Assembly: GCA_021286925.1 (NCBI GenBank)
Contig: JAJTBL010000148.1
Span: 1 to 5,129 of the forward strand
Direction of reading: 5' to 3'
Source: Spirochaetia bacterium
Lineage (GTDB): Bacteria > Spirochaetota > Spirochaetia > Treponematales > Rectinemataceae
DNA length: 5,129 nucleotides
Shown here one piece after another: positions 4,778 through 5,129 of the stretch. Made by a program: the position numbers and the translations under genes. A model generated the notes under the pieces. That model searched no databases, was not told the origin of the DNA, and saw only the letters and a list, made by a program, of their open reading frames with translations. The first letter of the stretch is position 1, and every line of letters begins with the position of its first letter.

Positions 4778-5129
4778 GTGGCAGATAACAGAACTAACTC
4801 CTCAGCAATCTATGATGAATCGAAAATCAAGACGCTCTCAAGTCTGGAACACATACGGCTCAGAACCGGCATGTACATTGGCCGGCTTGGCGACGGCTCC
4901 AACCCCGATGATGGTATCTACATCCTCATCAAGGAAGTGATAGACAACTCGGTTGATGAGTTCATCATGGGAGCTGGCGACCGGATTCTGGTCTCGGTAG
5001 AAAAAAACCGCGTCCGCATCAGGGACTATGGCCGCGGGATTCCGCTCGGCAAGGTGATCGATTGTGTTTCCACCATCAACACCGGTGCGAAATACAACGA
5101 TGATGTTTTTCAATTCTCTGTAGGATTAA
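4778..5129 (+). CDS. parE: Type IIA DNA topoisomerase subunit B (ParE/GyrB), N-terminal ATPase part
   Basis: This is the ATP-binding subunit of a type II topoisomerase (topoisomerase IV or gyrase), which changes DNA topology in an A2B2 complex. The first 117 codons are present and the frame runs off the right edge. GHKL ATPase motifs are visible: 'RTGMYIG' (29-35), the catalytic glutamate and Mg-binding asparagine in 'EVIDNSVDE' (E53, N57), and 'RDYGRGIP' (82-89; D83 corresponds to the adenine-contacting aspartate), then 'TGAKYN' and the beginning of the glycine-rich lid 'SVGL'. The insert 'RLGDGSNPDDGIYI' and 'EFIMGAG' resemble the ParE-like branch found in spirochaetes, Bacteroidetes and chlamydiae more than classical GyrB, hence parE with caution. 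An in-frame TGA at 4763 leaves GTG 4778 as the only conventional start before the core domain. No Shine-Dalgarno site precedes it. It is transcribed divergently from the sensor kinase. Confidence 0.92.
   Translation, partial: MADNRTNSSAIYDESKIKTLSSLEHIRLRTGMYIGRLGDGSNPDDGIYILIKEVIDNSVDEFIMGAGDRILVSVEKNRVRIRDYGRGIPLGKVIDCVSTINTGAKYNDDVFQFSVGL

Noticed and set aside
4695..4940. An 81-codon plus-strand open frame overlapping the start of the topoisomerase gene
   Set aside because: It overlaps the conserved topoisomerase N-terminus in another frame and its product resembles nothing known.
4838..5113. A 91-codon minus-strand open frame opposite the topoisomerase gene
   Set aside because: It is antisense to well-conserved ATPase motifs of the topoisomerase and has no recognisable features of its own.
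1..5129. Search for mobile elements, CRISPR arrays, tRNA/rRNA genes or a novel multi-gene system
   Set aside because: No transposase, long terminal inverted repeats, regularly spaced direct repeats or RNA-gene-like cloverleaf were seen. All large genes belong to well-known families with intact motifs.

Overview
The window looks like ordinary chromosome from a diderm bacterium of roughly 50% GC, most likely a spirochaete of the Treponema/Spirochaeta type. That placement is an inference. It rests on the topoisomerase subunit B N-terminus, which has the 'RTGMYIGRLGDG-PDDGIY' type of sequence I associate with spirochaete, Bacteroidetes and chlamydial ParE-like proteins, and on a Sec-exported, non-lipoprotein sugar-binding protein that implies a periplasm.

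Layout, right to left on the minus strand. A sensor histidine kinase (3360-4652) and a NarL/FixJ-type response regulator (2683-3357) form a tight pair, with 2 nt between stop and start. After a 181-bp gap holding several dyad symmetries and an AT-rich promoter-like segment comes a three-gene ABC sugar importer cluster of the CUT1 type: periplasmic solute-binding protein (1269-2501), MalF-like permease (295-1182) and MalG-like permease (1-288, cut by the window edge). No ATPase gene is visible. On the plus strand, divergent from the kinase, a type IIA topoisomerase subunit B gene starts at a GTG (4778) and runs off the right edge.

Reading the genes together: the kinase probably senses something at the membrane, phosphorylates the regulator on Asp60, and the regulator probably controls transcription, with the adjacent sugar importer as the obvious candidate target. 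A strong stem-loop followed by a T-rich tract lies between the binding-protein gene and the first permease gene. This is the usual arrangement for making more binding protein than permease.

The least ordinary region is the 125-bp divergent gap 4653-4777. On the kinase strand it holds an 18-codon ORF with an excellent Shine-Dalgarno site. It also holds a perfect -35 box (TTGACA) with 17-nt spacing to TAGTAT, which would place the kinase transcript start exactly on the kinase ATG (leaderless). Neither the kinase nor the topoisomerase has a good Shine-Dalgarno site. I see no mobile element, CRISPR array, tRNA, rRNA or clearly novel multi-gene system.
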